Positions 63,607-64,000 of a stretch of DNA of 64,000 nucleotides are shown here, piece by piece; within the stretch, counting starts at the first letter, position 1, and the number at the start of each line of letters is the position of its first letter. A program made the translations under genes and the position numbers. The stretch is taken from the NCBI RefSeq assembly GCF_030812255.1, contig NZ_JAUSSH010000010.1, forward strand, positions 62,001-126,000. Direction: 5' to 3'. The notes under the pieces are model-generated. The model made no database searches. It was given only the letters and a program-made list of their open reading frames with translations, and was not told where the DNA came from. This DNA comes from Paeniglutamicibacter psychrophenolicus (lineage in GTDB: Bacteria; Actinomycetota; Actinomycetes; Actinomycetales; Micrococcaceae).

Positions 63607-64000
63607 TTTCTGACTCGGTCCCATGGAAGCAAGAGCTTATTAAGGTAGCTGCCAGGTTGGAAAAGAAAACCACCCAAAAGCGATGGACCGAACGCTCAGA
63701 TTTTCTTGTTGAAAGAGACATCATGATCGGCGCCTATACGATTCGCAAATTAATCGAGGCACCTGCGAAGCTGTCAGATCCCGTAAAGCAGCTCCACGTC
63801 CCCATATTGAGTTTCCCCCTCAAAGCGGATACCGCTCCACCAGATTGGTGGTCAGCGTATCGCTGGTGGGAGCACTACAGCTTAGAGGTCCCCAGCAAAG
63901 CACAGATCAACCTACGCACCTTTTGTAACCACGTAGTTCATAGCTTCGTGTTCGCTTTCCATCTCACAGACCAGGGCGAGGGACTCGCGGGCGTGTTTCT
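63603..64000 (+). CDS. Unknown protein, cut by window end
   Basis: At least 132 residues from the ATG at 63603, with an excellent AAAGGAGG ribosome site and no stop before the window ends. The visible part (MISDSVPWKQELIKVAARLE, FLVERDIMIGAYTIRKLIEA, DWWSAYRWWEHYSLEVPSKA) is soluble, basic, Trp-rich and AT-richer than core genes. It does not match a family I know. It stands in the same island as the GTPase locus and may be a cargo or defence gene. Confidence 0.7.
   Translation, partial: MISDSVPWKQELIKVAARLEKKTTQKRWTERSDFLVERDIMIGAYTIRKLIEAPAKLSDPVKQLHVPILSFPLKADTAPPDWWSAYRWWEHYSLEVPSKAQINLRTFCNHVVHSFVFAFHLTDQGEGLAGVF

Overview
The window is high-GC actinobacterial chromosome, most likely from the family Micrococcaceae (Arthrobacter, Paeniglutamicibacter or a relative). 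The main support is gene order. On the minus strand it carries recA, a DUF3046 gene, a ClgR-type regulator, cinA, pgsA, ftsK, rnj, dapA, dapB, an M16 peptidase gene and pnp. This is the housekeeping block known from Mycobacterium and Arthrobacter, stretched here by accessory DNA. No rRNA, tRNA or CRISPR array was seen.

Layout. 1-6.2 kb: recA (cut by the window edge) to ftsK. 6.9-13.1 kb: a sulfane-sulfur (persulfide) module inserted between ftsK and rnj. It holds a CstR-like repressor, a 58-residue Cys-rich protein, a persulfide dioxygenase-rhodanese fusion, two more rhodaneses, a TauE-type exporter, an MFS transporter broken by one in-frame stop, and a DUF302 protein. Four near-identical palindromes flank its promoters. 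13.4-16.1 kb: rnj and dapA. 16.2-24.3 kb: mixed accessory genes, including a membrane acyltransferase, a decayed tyrosine phosphatase, a toxin-antitoxin pair, GNAT, a lipoprotein, gluconokinase and a secreted nuclease behind a three-unit PHO box. 24.6-29.3 kb: dapB with a TPR gene, then the moeA-moaC-mogA-moaE operon. 29.3-39 kb: a lower-GC stretch with vapBC, an intact higBA and a decayed second copy, a GmrSD-like restriction protein, a regulator with a membrane protein, and two tandem paralogues of unknown function, one stopped by a nonsense codon. 39.2-48.8 kb: two 2-oxoacid dehydrogenase modules enclosing moaA-moaD and a CBS-domain gene, followed by threonine ammonia-lyase. 48.9-56.9 kb: an ABC1 kinase with a PadR regulator, an amino-acid:sodium symporter, the M16 peptidase gene and pnp. 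57.5-64 kb: a lower-GC island with two serine resolvases, an unknown membrane protein, a two- or three-gene locus built on a P-loop GTPase, a GNAT, and an unknown gene running off the end.

How the genes work together. The CstR-like repressor probably controls the persulfide genes, which would oxidise, relay and export sulfur species. The moa/moe genes make molybdopterin cofactor from two separate loci. The E1-alpha/E1-beta/E2 genes form a 2-oxoacid dehydrogenase whose E3 is not in the window; the first E1 pair has only a free lipoyl domain. dapA and dapB supply diaminopimelate and lysine. The island at the right end and the 30-39 kb stretch look like variable defence and toxin-antitoxin DNA placed inside the conserved backbone.
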